From NCBI RefSeq assembly GCF_024189315.1, contig NZ_JAIZEO010000006.1, forward strand, positions 166,124-230,123: 64,000 nt of DNA, read 5' to 3'. Source of the DNA: Halobacillus sp. A5. GTDB taxonomy: Bacteria > Bacillota > Bacilli > Bacillales > Halobacillaceae. The position numbers and the translations under genes are program-made. The notes beneath the pieces were generated by a model. That model made no database searches. It was not told the origin of the DNA and saw nothing but the letters and a program-made list of their open reading frames with translations. Below, in pieces: positions 1 through 8,020 of the stretch (the first letter of the stretch is position 1; each line of letters begins with the position of its first letter).

Positions 1-503
1 TGCGCAAGAAACGGGTGGCATTCGATCTGGTTAACAGCAGGCTTTACATCACATTCATCCAGTAAACGCTGTAAATGATCGACATTGAAATTACATACCC
101 CGATCGCTTTCGTTTTGCCGTCTTTCTGCAGCTGCTCAAGTGCTTTATACGTTTCAACATAATCATCATATTCAGGTGTCGGCCAGTGAATTAGGTAAAG
201 ATCTACATAGTCAAGGCCAAGTTTTTCTAAACTTTCATCCATTGCTTTGATCGTCTGCTCATACCCTTGATCCGCATTCCAGACCTTTGTTGTAATAAAA
301 AGCTCTTCGCGCGGAACATTGCTCTTCGCAATCGCTTCGCCTACTTGACGCTCATTCTTATAAACCGCCGCTGTATCAATGGAACGATAGCCGGTTTCAA
401 TTGCTTTCGTTACAGCTGGAACCGCATCCTTCTCTTCTACCCGCCATACCCCAAAGCCAAGCTGAGGCATTTCGATTTTGTCATGTAATTTAACAATATT
501 CAT
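1..503 (-). CDS. Aldo/keto reductase, C-terminus cut by window edge
   Basis: The 167 visible residues are the N-terminal part of an NADPH-dependent aldo/keto reductase, related to the YvgN/YtbE and 2,5-diketo-gluconate reductase group. These cytosolic enzymes reduce aldehydes and ketones such as methylglyoxal. The family pattern is clear: GYRSIDTAAVYKNE carries the catalytic Asp and Tyr, ITTKVW the catalytic Lys, and YLIHWPTP the His. The ATG at 503 follows an AAGGAAGAG ribosome site. The gene runs off the left edge, so the cofactor-binding C-terminus is not visible. The physiological substrate cannot be told from sequence. Confidence 0.93.
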   Translation of the reverse strand, partial: MNIVKLHDKIEMPQLGFGVWRVEEKDAVPAVTKAIETGYRSIDTAAVYKNERQVGEAIAKSNVPREELFITTKVWNADQGYEQTIKAMDESLEKLGLDYVDLYLIHWPTPEYDDYVETYKALEQLQKDGKTKAIGVCNFNVDHLQRLLDECDVKPAVNQIECHPFLA

Positions 504-611
504 GCGAAAATCTCTTCCTTTCTTGTAAAAGGTTACAGTGGTAGTGTAGCACAGGAGCAATAGTGAATGCGTTTATTTTGCTTGATGAGGCGTGGGGGTG
601 GCGGGGTGTGC

Positions 612-701
612 TTTATGGACGATTAATCCGTTTTATGGGCGGTTCTTGTAATTTATGGGCGAATACCTTCATTTATGGGCGAAAACGTGTTTTTATGGGC
701 A
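612..701. repeat. Repeat array 1: five TTTATGGGCG units at exact 20-bp period
   Basis: Units start at 612, 632, 652, 672 and 692. Three are exactly TTTATGGGCG; the first is TTTATGGACG and the last TTTATGGGCA. The ten bases between units are unrelated to one another. The array begins about 110 bp upstream of the reductase start and ends 5 bp before the stop codon of the NERD gene. A period of 20 is not a multiple of three, so it is not a coding repeat. I do not recognise it as a named family. Confidence 0.85.
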
Positions 702-706
702 TTTCG

Positions 707-1666
707 CTATCTCAGCTGGTATCTGGCACCTTTTTTAGCGCCCTTTTCCACCAGGGGATAGTGCTTAAGCAGTCGTTTTACGATATATCGTGATTCAATC
801 CCAAGAAATTCTCTAGCTTCCCGATTGGAAATCGTCTCACTGACTAAATAAGAGAATCTTTCTAAAGCATAATGGTGAACATCTTTTGATTGTTCCCCGC
901 AAAACCGGCACAGCCACTTGGCCTGCTGCCATTTCATCCGGTAACGATGACAATCTGGACATCTAACGCCAAGATGCAGGTCTTCATAAGAAAGTTTAAA
1001 TCTTTCTCGATAATTGAACACATACGGTTCATGAGCAGACTTCAACCTATGAGCCACCTTTGACAGTTCTTCCATACTCTTTTCTTCTCCGATAACGGTG
1101 TTTCTCAGCTGCTTCACCCTGCTCAAAAGGGAGTGGCGTCTTACCATTCTTTCGCCTGCCTCCTTTCTGTTATCACCCGTGATCTCAACCGGTGATTTAG
1201 CGCTCGCTAAAACTACCAGCGATTCAACAGGAAGACTGAACGCACAATTTTTACGCAGCCATTTTTTCAACAGGATCTGCTGCCGGTCAACTTGTTCAAT
1301 GGAATCAGGAAAAGAAACTCGATCGCCGTCTTTTGTCCGAATGAGCTGATGGTGGTCGGTGTCATATGTTAGTTCTCCAGAGATATTCTTCACTTCGAGG
1401 AGAAGTATGAATTGCGGGAACATCAAAAGGGTATCGATTTGAAAATAGTGGAGACCATCAAACAAGCGGAGGTTATGGAGAATGAGAAAAGGGGGATCAA
1501 GATAATCCAGGTGGAAATCCAGGGATTCTTCGCCCCGCTCTCCTGGAGCGGAGAACAGAACTTCTTCTTTTACTTGTTCAACTACTGGATGGGATTCGGG
1601 GAGGGCTTCTAACAAATAATACAGCACTTTTAATTTAGAAGAGCGCCGGCGCTGCTTCACAATCAT
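707..1666 (-). CDS. NERD-domain (nuclease-related) protein with C-terminal zinc ribbon
   Basis: A 319-residue protein with a nuclease-related (NERD) domain at roughly residues 40-150. It shows the acidic/lysine core FILLLEVKNISG, which resembles the D...ExK arrangement of restriction-type nuclease folds. A four-cysteine zinc ribbon (CPDC...CRFC) lies near residues 235-260. NERD proteins are common in Bacillaceae and are presumed to act on DNA, but their role is not established. The ATG at 1666 has a strong AAGGAGGTG site. The gene stands alone and is bracketed by two arrays of the same 20-bp-period repeat in the same orientation, which is unusual. Confidence 0.8.
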   Translation of the reverse strand: MIVKQRRRSSKLKVLYYLLEALPESHPVVEQVKEEVLFSAPGERGEESLDFHLDYLDPPFLILHNLRLFDGLHYFQIDTLLMFPQFILLLEVKNISGELTYDTDHHQLIRTKDGDRVSFPDSIEQVDRQQILLKKWLRKNCAFSLPVESLVVLASAKSPVEITGDNRKEAGERMVRRHSLLSRVKQLRNTVIGEEKSMEELSKVAHRLKSAHEPYVFNYRERFKLSYEDLHLGVRCPDCHRYRMKWQQAKWLCRFCGEQSKDVHHYALERFSYLVSETISNREAREFLGIESRYIVKRLLKHYPLVEKGAKKGARYQLR

Positions 1667-1759
1667 AAATTTTTCACCTCCTTAGCTTAAGGAGTATATA
1701 CTCTACAAGTCTCTCCAAAATCCTTCTCAAAAAAGAAAACTTTCGACAGATGTCGAAAA

Positions 1760-1869
1760 TTTAAGGGCGTTCTACCGGTTATGGGTTATTATACGATTTT
1801 ATGGGCCAGGTCAGCACATTTGTGGGTATTTTAGTGATGTTATGGGCGGAAACACTCTTTTTATGGGCA
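1760..1869. repeat. Repeat array 2: six degenerate TTTATGGGCG units, 18-21 bp apart
   Basis: Units begin at about 1760, 1778, 1798, 1819, 1839 and 1860. They carry one to a few substitutions from TTTATGGGCG; examples are TTTAAGGGCG, TTTGTGGGTA and TTTATGGGCA. Spacings are 18, 20, 21, 20 and 21 bp and the filler is not conserved. As in array 1, the last unit ends in GGGCA a few bases before the stop codon of the next minus-strand gene. The orientation matches array 1. Confidence 0.8.
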
Positions 1870-1876
1870 TTTACAC

Positions 1877-2686
1877 TCATTCAAACACCTTACGATAAGC
1901 TCTGGTCTCCTCAATAATTGCAATCATCTCTTCTGCCAATTCATTCATATCTTCGACGTCTTCTCCTGAGTCACAGCTCGACCACTCAAACCTTTTCTCA
2001 CTTGCGTTGATTACGACCTTCAATGAATATTCCCGGTCTTCGCGGCAGCTTCCTGAGAGATCTTTACGCTGCTGGTAATTTCCCTTGATGAACAGCTTAT
2101 ATATTTTATTACTTTCTTCTTCGGTGAGTTTGAAATTCTCCTGTTTCAAACTGCTTGAGTCCGCCTGAATGGATAATGATTGCTCTAATGTATCGACTAC
2201 CACATGATTTCCTTTGTCGTAAGAGAATTTGAACTCAAACTGATCCTGTGCAGCAGCATCATATGGAAGGGTAAGAACGTCAATCAAGTCTCCCTTCTTC
2301 CCACATTCCAATTGATATACTGTTTCTTCCACCCGGTCTTTACGTTCAAAATTTTCACATGTTTTTTCAATAGTTTCTCCTGAGACGAATGTGTCATCTG
2401 AGTTTTCGGACTGAAAGGTAATCTCACTCCCGTCGAATGTCAAATAAGTAAACACAGGATTTCCTTCAGAAGTGTAGCTTACAATGCGGACCTCATCCTC
2501 TTGTTGGTCGTTTATATTTTGAATAAAATCATCCAAATACTGTGTATTTTCAACCTTTTCCTGGGTATCTATCACATCTTCTTCCTGCCGATCGAAACCT
2601 TCTGATTGATCATAGATGCCAGCGATTTGATTCGAACATCCAGCTGCTACAAACAACAATACCCCCAACAACCACTGGACCTTCAT
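1877..2686 (-). CDS. Putative lipoprotein of unknown function
   Basis: A 269-residue protein with a lipoprotein signal peptide. A hydrophobic segment is followed by the lipobox VAAGC, with the lipidated cysteine at about residue 17. The mature part is very acidic and hydrophilic, with no other membrane segment, so it should be anchored to the outer face of the membrane. I do not recognise the family. The ATG at 2686 follows a GAGGTGAA site. It sits 34 bp downstream of the SAM hydrolase gene on the same strand and may be co-transcribed with it. Confidence 0.7.
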   Translation of the reverse strand: MKVQWLLGVLLFVAAGCSNQIAGIYDQSEGFDRQEEDVIDTQEKVENTQYLDDFIQNINDQQEDEVRIVSYTSEGNPVFTYLTFDGSEITFQSENSDDTFVSGETIEKTCENFERKDRVEETVYQLECGKKGDLIDVLTLPYDAAAQDQFEFKFSYDKGNHVVVDTLEQSLSIQADSSSLKQENFKLTEEESNKIYKLFIKGNYQQRKDLSGSCREDREYSLKVVINASEKRFEWSSCDSGEDVEDMNELAEEMIAIIEETRAYRKVFE

Positions 2687-2720
2687 AAGGTTTCACCTCA
2701 CCGCTTATTATGAATCAACC

Positions 2721-3566
2721 TCAGTCTTCTTTTTTTCGAAAAATGACTATCCAATTGGAGCCTGTACGGATGCCATAAGCTCTCGCGAACGAGCCCTGGT
2801 TAATCGCCACTGCCATGTTATCTAAAGAATTAATGTAAACAAGCGGTTCACCCTTGTGAGTATCGGCAAACGAGCGGCCAAACGTCATTACGTTACGGTA
2901 AATACTGCGGCCATCATGCTTGATTTCGACTTCAATCGCACCGCCATAGGGTACATCCAACGATTTAAAAAGCTCACGGCTGATGTTTGTCCATAAATTC
3001 CCGAATCGGATATCAAGAATGTCAATCATTCCTTCTACCATATTATCCTCTGCCCAGGCCTCTTTTACTGGCAGCTGAACGAGACTGCTCACGGGAAGTT
3101 CCGGACCAACGCCTTCAAACGAAATGATCCCCGAAGCCAGCCTGGCTCCTGTATAAGCATAAATATCTCTCCCATGAAAGGTATAAGATTCTCCTGATTT
3201 CGGCAGCCGGTTCACCGACTCATCTATTTCCCTCACTGCTCTAATGCCTTCAGTCCGTGCGATATGGGTTAAACTGCCATTGTCTGGTGTAATAACGTAC
3301 TGTCCTGACCCTGTTTGAACCGCAACGCTTCTCCTCGTAGAGCCGACTCCAGGATCCACTACGGACACAAAAACAGTCCCCTCTGTCCAATAAGTGACTG
3401 TCTGCCACAATCGGTAAGAGGCTTCCCAGATATTATAAGGAGGAATATCGTGAGTCAAATCAAATATCTTTAGATCATGATCAACTGAATTTGCCACTCC
3501 ATGCATGGCGCTGACTGCTCCGTCACTGATCCCAAAATCCGACTGTACTACTAATGCCCTTTTCAT
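2721..3566 (-). CDS. S-adenosyl-L-methionine hydrolase (DUF62, SAM hydroxide adenosyltransferase)
   Basis: A 281-residue member of the DUF62 family, the group related to fluorinase and chlorinase that uses water or hydroxide to split SAM into adenosine and methionine. Family marks are the start VVQSDFGISDGAVSAMHG, the segment FVSVVDPGVGSTRRSVA with its conserved Asp-Pro-Gly-Val-Gly, and TPDNGSLTHIA. The ATG at 3566 follows GGGAGGG. The protein is expected to be cytosolic. It is transcribed divergently from the marR-efflux pair. Its physiological purpose is unclear in most bacteria. Confidence 0.88.
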   Translation of the reverse strand: MKRALVVQSDFGISDGAVSAMHGVANSVDHDLKIFDLTHDIPPYNIWEASYRLWQTVTYWTEGTVFVSVVDPGVGSTRRSVAVQTGSGQYVITPDNGSLTHIARTEGIRAVREIDESVNRLPKSGESYTFHGRDIYAYTGARLASGIISFEGVGPELPVSSLVQLPVKEAWAEDNMVEGMIDILDIRFGNLWTNISRELFKSLDVPYGGAIEVEIKHDGRSIYRNVMTFGRSFADTHKGEPLVYINSLDNMAVAINQGSFARAYGIRTGSNWIVIFRKKED

Positions 3567-3700
3567 GCTGTACCCTCCCAGTATATTAACCGACCTTTTC
3601 TCTGATTACAGCTATGATACAAAACCTTTGGCAAAAACTCAATGAGATTCGTTCGACCCTATTGGATAAAATGACAGCATTCCCTACAATTGATTTATTA

Positions 3701-3715
3701 TTTAACCAGGTTTAA
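3701..3715. promoter_or_regulatory. Candidate MarR operator (imperfect palindrome)
   Basis: TTTAACCAGGTTTAA is a 15-bp palindrome with six of seven pairs matching. It lies 39 bp before the marR start, in the divergent spacer shared with the SAM hydrolase gene. Its position suits autoregulation of the marR-MFS pair. This is inference from symmetry and position only. Confidence 0.4.
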
Positions 3716-3753
3716 TATTAACTTAATGATATTTTCAAGGAGAGAAACAAATT

Positions 3754-4173
3754 ATGGCGGATCAAGAAAAAATGACACTTATTACAGAGCTGGAAGGGGT
3801 AATGAGGCAATTCATTAAAGAGTTTAGAAAGGAATTAAATGATCTTTTAGGGGAAGGATTTACGAGTAGTGAATTCGCCTTTCTTCGCGCGATCCGCGAA
3901 AATAGTCATCAAAATGTTTCCTGTCTTGCCTCCGTACTCAATGTTTCGAACAGTCATGCGACATCCATTATGGACCGTCTTGAAGAGAAAGGATTAATGA
4001 CACGTACCAGGTCAAAACAAGATCGCAGAGTGGTTGTTTTTCAGCTTACTTCTTATGGAGAGAGCATTTTTGAGGAACTTCACGACAAAAGAGCCGCTTA
4101 TATGCAGGAGAGGTTTGAAAAACTGACCAAAAGAGAGCTTGAAGATTTAATACGGATTTTTCATAATTTATAA
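3754..4173 (+). CDS. MarR-family transcriptional regulator
   Basis: A 139-residue winged-helix regulator. The recognition region reads SNSHATSIMDRLEEKGLM and is followed by the wing TRTRSKQDRRVVVFQLT, both typical of MarR proteins. An AAGGAGAG site precedes the ATG at 3754. The stop lies 18 bp before the MFS exporter start, so the two form an operon. The usual arrangement is a drug-sensing repressor that controls its own efflux pump. The inducer cannot be read from sequence. Confidence 0.9.
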   Translation: MADQEKMTLITELEGVMRQFIKEFRKELNDLLGEGFTSSEFAFLRAIRENSHQNVSCLASVLNVSNSHATSIMDRLEEKGLMTRTRSKQDRRVVVFQLTSYGESIFEELHDKRAAYMQERFEKLTKRELEDLIRIFHNL

Positions 4174-4191
4174 AACAAAGGGTGAAATCAA

Positions 4192-5754
4192 ATGGAACAC
4201 CTCGACCACAAACAAAAAGTCACCATAATGATTGCGATTATGGCCGCCATGCTGTTTGCCGCCCTTAATCAGACGATAATTGGTACCGCTCTTCCTATAA
4301 TTGTAGCTGATATAGGAGGGATGAATTATTTCAACTGGGTGTTTACGATCTATATGCTCTCATCCAGTATTACAGCTATTCTTGTGGGTAAGTTATCTGA
4401 TACATATGGACGTAAACCTTTTATCCTGACGGGAATTGGGATATTCATTATTGCTTCTCTGCTTTGCGGTATGTCAGTGAACATTTTTCAATTAATCATA
4501 TTCCGTGCCGTTCAAGGTCTTGGGGGAGGCATGATCATTTCCACGTCCTTTACTGCTATTGGAGATTTGTTCCCCCCTCGTGAACGTGGACGCTGGCAGG
4601 GAATGATGGGGTCTGTATTTGGGTTAGCGAGTGTGTTTGGTCCAACACTTGGAGGCTATATAGTAGATACATTTCAATGGAACTGGGTGTTCTGGGTCTT
4701 TCTCCCGTTCGGAATAGTCGCCTATACAATGATTTGGAGAATGTTCCCCAAAGCCCCTCCAAATGAAAAAACGTCAGTAGATTTTCTTGGAGCCATTGTT
4801 CTTACCGTAACTATTGTGCCTTTACTGCTCGCATTCTCCTGGGCTGGTCAAAATTTCGCATGGAATTCAGCCATTATTATAAGCCTCTTCTCATGGTCGG
4901 TCATCACATTAATTTTATTTATTATCATCGAACGAAAAGCAGAGAATCCTGTTATTCCTCTCCATCTTTTTAAGAACAGTGTATTCTCTATTTCCAATAT
5001 GAGCGGTCTGTTGATGGGGATGGGAATGTTTGGGGCTATTATGTATATGCCTTTTTTCATTCAAGGAGTGCTTGGTATTTCTGCTACAAAAACCGGCTTT
5101 ATTATGATGTCGATGATGCTGAGCATGGTTTTCACCAGTACAGTTGGCGGTCAGCTTATTACAAAAACCGGCCGCTATAAAATATTTGCTATCCTCGGAT
5201 TGCTCATTATGGCCGGGGGGATGTACTCCATGTCCCTAATGACGATAGATACAAGTGCAGCCGGGGTTGTGCGCAATCTAATTTTAGTAGGATTGGGGCT
5301 CGGGCTGACATTCCCAGTATTAACCTTGACAGTGCAGAATGCCGTTGATCACCGGTACCTTGGAGTCTCCACCTCAGCTTCCCAATTTTTCAGGCAGGCC
5401 GGGGGAACGATGGGTGTCTCTATCATGGGTTCAATTATGAATATGATTATGAGCAGGGAAATGTCTCAACTGAACGCTGATGCGCCCGCAGACCTTCGGG
5501 ATCCCCAGGTATTAATGGATCCCAATCAAATCAGTGCGCTGAGAGAAAACGCCTCATCCCTCTCTTCTGCGCAATTTGACCAAGTCATCTCATCAATGAG
5601 GGAGATATTAAGCCATGCTTTAAATGGATCATTTTTATTTGGCACATTCATATTAATAGGAGCATGGATTTTAATATTATTTTTAAAAGAGATCCCACTG
5701 CGTTTAACGAACCAGCCAGCTGAAGAAAAAAAAGAAGAGAAGTTAAGCTCCTGA
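4192..5754 (+). CDS. MFS drug exporter, DHA2 (EmrB/QacA) type
   Basis: A 520-residue membrane protein with about 14 hydrophobic segments, as expected for the DHA2 family of proton/drug antiporters. Motif A appears as GKLSDTYGRK between helices 2 and 3, and motif C as GPTLGGYI in helix 5. An extra hydrophilic stretch at about residues 425-465 precedes the last helix, and the C-terminus is lysine/glutamate rich. The gene is directly downstream of marR, with an AAAGGGTGA site before the ATG. The drug substrate is unknown. Confidence 0.9.
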   Translation: MEHLDHKQKVTIMIAIMAAMLFAALNQTIIGTALPIIVADIGGMNYFNWVFTIYMLSSSITAILVGKLSDTYGRKPFILTGIGIFIIASLLCGMSVNIFQLIIFRAVQGLGGGMIISTSFTAIGDLFPPRERGRWQGMMGSVFGLASVFGPTLGGYIVDTFQWNWVFWVFLPFGIVAYTMIWRMFPKAPPNEKTSVDFLGAIVLTVTIVPLLLAFSWAGQNFAWNSAIIISLFSWSVITLILFIIIERKAENPVIPLHLFKNSVFSISNMSGLLMGMGMFGAIMYMPFFIQGVLGISATKTGFIMMSMMLSMVFTSTVGGQLITKTGRYKIFAILGLLIMAGGMYSMSLMTIDTSAAGVVRNLILVGLGLGLTFPVLTLTVQNAVDHRYLGVSTSASQFFRQAGGTMGVSIMGSIMNMIMSREMSQLNADAPADLRDPQVLMDPNQISALRENASSLSSAQFDQVISSMREILSHALNGSFLFGTFILIGAWILILFLKEIPLRLTNQPAEEKKEEKLSS

Positions 5755-5764
5755 CCTCTAATGT

Positions 5765-5790
5765 AACAGGCCGCTCTGAAGCGGTCTGTT
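5765..5790 (+). terminator. Hairpin after the MFS gene
   Basis: An 11-bp stem (AACAGGCCGCT / AGCGGTCTGTT, one G-U pair) with a CTGA loop begins 10 bp after the MFS stop. The T-tract is poor, so termination strength is doubtful. Confidence 0.5.
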
Positions 5791-5828
5791 GAGCTTGCGA
5801 GAAACACTGGGTTTCCAAGTACAGAAAT

Positions 5829-5870
5829 AACGCAGCCCCTGCAGTTCTATTTAATCTGCGCAGCTGCGTT
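5829..5870. other. GC-rich inverted repeat between convergent genes
   Basis: AACGCAGC...GCTGCGTT flank an inner CTGCAG/CTGCGCAG pairing, in the gap between the converging MFS and DUF1450 genes. No T-tract follows on either strand. It may be a weak terminator or an mRNA-stabilising hairpin. Confidence 0.35.
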
Positions 5871-5951
5871 CCAATTACTCTTTTCTATTAGATAAGTCAA
5901 CTTGCCTTCATTCAAAGATGCTTACATCAAGCTGTTCTTTCGCTCCTTCAA

Positions 5952-6191
5952 TTATTCAGCGTAAAAAGCCAGCTCTTCTTCAATTTTAAGCCGGATTTTA
6001 TCAATCGCTTCCTCGGGAGTATCCGCAAACACTCTCGTTCCATTCACCATTGCGTAAGGCTTAATTGCACACAATCCGCAGAAGGAAAGACATTCATTCA
6101 TGAGTACCGCAACATCCGGATATTCTTCTTCCAGGATCGTCTCGATATCTAATTCGTTAATTAAATTTCCGTCACATACCTCTACAACCAC
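5952..6191 (-). CDS. DUF1450 (YuzB-like) small protein; start region looks disturbed
   Basis: A small cytosolic protein of about 79 residues with the DUF1450 cysteine pattern VC...NECLSFCGLCA. It resembles B. subtilis YuzB, whose function is unknown; the fold recalls thioredoxin-like ferredoxins. The only usable in-frame start is GTG at 6191, which is 18 bp from the AAGGAG site at 6210-6215. An ATG at 6199 sits at the ideal distance but runs into TAG after two codons. One extra G in its GGGG run would give MGVVVVEVC and join it to the frame. A sequencing indel or a real frameshift is possible. It follows ribF closely on the same strand. Confidence 0.7.
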   Translation of the reverse strand: MVVEVCDGNLINELDIETILEEEYPDVAVLMNECLSFCGLCAIKPYAMVNGTRVFADTPEEAIDKIRLKIEEELAFYAE

Positions 6192-6214
6192 TACCCCATG
6201 ATGTCATAACTCCT

Positions 6215-7165
6215 TTATTTCTCGTTGTTGGGAAGACCTAGAATGCCCCGCGCTTCTTCTTCATCCTTCTCCATCTGTTGTACGAGCTCGTCCAGCCCGT
6301 CAAAATTCTCTTCTCCGCGCATAAAACGTAAGAATTGAACAGTTACAGTCCGTTCATATAAATCTCCTGAAAAATCAAGAAGGTAGGCCTCTACTTTATA
6401 CGAATCTCCATTTACAGTCGGCCTATAGCCCGCACTGATTAAAGTGTAATAGTACTCATCTGAGGCACTGCCTTGGACTTGAACGACACCAATGTAGACT
6501 CCCGGCTTAGGACGCACATACTCGTCAATCCGGCCAACATTCAGAGTGGGAAATCCAAGCTGCCTTCCCAGTGCTTCTCCTTTTTCCACGACCCCCGTCA
6601 TTTCGAAGGGACGGTGAAGCATCGATTGAGCGGCTTCCATTCTCCCTGCTGCCGTGTGATGACGGATAGTTGTACTGCTCACTTTTTCATGCTGAAAAGA
6701 AACATGCGGCACAATAGCAACTTTTATTTCCTGCTCTAAACAAAGCTCCTTTAATCCATTCACGTCTGCATGTCTTCCTTTACCGAACCGAAAGCCTTCT
6801 CCTATCACAATACAGCTTACGTTCAGTTGTCCGATCTGCTCTTTCACAAACTGTTCCGGTGTAATCTGTGCATATTCTTTAGTAAAATTAATATGATAGT
6901 ATCGATCCACACCCGCTTTTTCTAAAAGCTGCAGTTTGTCTTGATAGGAGGATAGAGATTTCTCATAGGCCGCTTCGCCCTTTAACACCCAGAGCGGATG
7001 ATCCGAAAAACCAAAAACAGCGATCTCTTCATCTTTTTGGCGAAGGGCACGTGCCCGACTTAAGAGCTTCTGATGCCCTAAGTGTAAACCATCAAATTTC
7101 CCAATTAATAAAATCGTTCGTTTGTTATTTTTCGGTGGTACAGCTGACACGTCTATTGTTTCCAT
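6215..7165 (-). CDS. RibF-type bifunctional riboflavin kinase / FAD synthetase
   Basis: A 316-residue protein with the two-domain RibF layout. Residues ~15-160 form the nucleotidyltransferase (FAD synthetase), with GKFDGLHLGHQKLL and the late STTIRHHTAAGRM motif. Residues ~185-310 form the flavokinase, with GRQLGFPTLNV and PKPGVYIGVV. It makes FMN from riboflavin and FAD from FMN in the cytosol. The usual Bacillus ribC lies next to truB/rpsO. This copy has other neighbours and a divergent N-terminus, so it may be a second paralog. It runs 23 bp ahead of the DUF1450 gene. Confidence 0.87.
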   Translation of the reverse strand: METIDVSAVPPKNNKRTILLIGKFDGLHLGHQKLLSRARALRQKDEEIAVFGFSDHPLWVLKGEAAYEKSLSSYQDKLQLLEKAGVDRYYHINFTKEYAQITPEQFVKEQIGQLNVSCIVIGEGFRFGKGRHADVNGLKELCLEQEIKVAIVPHVSFQHEKVSSTTIRHHTAAGRMEAAQSMLHRPFEMTGVVEKGEALGRQLGFPTLNVGRIDEYVRPKPGVYIGVVQVQGSASDEYYYTLISAGYRPTVNGDSYKVEAYLLDFSGDLYERTVTVQFLRFMRGEENFDGLDELVQQMEKDEEEARGILGLPNNEK

Positions 7166-7265
7166 TTCTCTATCCTCCCCATTGTTGCTCCCACTACTCT
7201 ATTGTCATAGTATAACCAACTACAGCAGTACACAACTATTCTGCATAAGGAAAGGAGACATACCG

Positions 7266-7805
7266 ATGATTGATAAAGCCCAAAAATTTGCCGAGGTGGC
7301 CCACAAAGGTCAAAAGCGTAAAAGTTCTGATGAAGATTATATTAATCATCCTATACGTGTAGCACGTATATTAAAGGACGCCGGCGGTTCTGAAAGTTTA
7401 ATATGTGCCTGTCTGCTTCACGATGTTGTAGAAGATACGGCTTATGAACTTGAAGATATTGAGAGGGAATTCGGCGGGGAAGTAAGAAATATCGTAGCCG
7501 CCCACACAGAGGATAAATCTAAACCATGGGATGAGCGCAAAGCACACACTATTGAAGTCGTTAAAACAGGAAGCCTTGACGTCAAGTCTCTTATTGTAGC
7601 CGATAAATTGGACAACCTTCTTTCAATAGAAGAAAGCTACCATCAAATTGGTAATGCCGTTTGGAATTACTTCAACTCAGGCTGTAAAAAGCAGAAATGG
7701 TATTACCAGTCTGTGGCTGCTCATATGCATTCAGGGATAATTGAAAAAGATACCCCTTCCTTTTTTACTTCCTATGCTCAGGCAGTGGAACGTTTTTTTA
7801 AATAA
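7266..7805 (+). CDS. HD-domain hydrolase (SpoT/MESH-like)
   Basis: A protein of about 179 residues made of a single HD phosphohydrolase domain. It shows HKGQKRKSSDEDYINHP near the N-terminus, then the metal-binding motif LLHDVVEDT, as in the hydrolase half of RelA/SpoT and in small (p)ppGpp hydrolases. The open frame extends upstream, but the ATG at 7266 follows a strong AAGGAAAGGAG site and starts where the family starts. No synthetase or TGS domain is present. A (p)ppGpp or other nucleotide substrate is plausible but unproven. It is divergent from ribF. Confidence 0.8.
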   Translation: MIDKAQKFAEVAHKGQKRKSSDEDYINHPIRVARILKDAGGSESLICACLLHDVVEDTAYELEDIEREFGGEVRNIVAAHTEDKSKPWDERKAHTIEVVKTGSLDVKSLIVADKLDNLLSIEESYHQIGNAVWNYFNSGCKKQKWYYQSVAAHMHSGIIEKDTPSFFTSYAQAVERFFK

Positions 7806-7887
7806 AATCGTAACGATGCCTATATTCACTTGGAAGAATTATATTTTCGAATGGTCATAATCAATCGAATAGTATGAATGAAAAGAA

Positions 7888-7972
7888 AAGAGACGGGGGG
7901 GTATGGTGTTCACTTCAGGCTTCGCTCTGCAGAGTCATTCCCGCACAGAGCGATAAAGTTCCTGCGTCTCTT
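7888..7972. other. Nested inverted repeats between convergent genes
   Basis: An outer 8-bp perfect stem (AAGAGACG at 7888-7895 with CGTCTCTT at 7965-7972) encloses an inner 8-bp perfect stem (TCGCTCTG at 7922-7929 with CAGAGCGA at 7945-7952). It lies between the 3' ends of the HD gene and the minus-strand MurE-like gene. It could be a two-way termination region or a small structured RNA. No good T-tract follows. Confidence 0.4.
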
Positions 7973-8020
7973 ACTCTGACTTTCGATAACCGAAAAGCTG
8001 CCGCGCCGGCCTTTCTGCAT

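Noticed and set aside
612..701. Possible CRISPR array
   Set aside because: Repeat units are only 10 bp with 10-bp filler and there are no cas genes.
563..793. 76-codon open frame on the plus strand
   Set aside because: It is translation of the repeat array and the opposite strand of the NERD gene, with no ribosome site.
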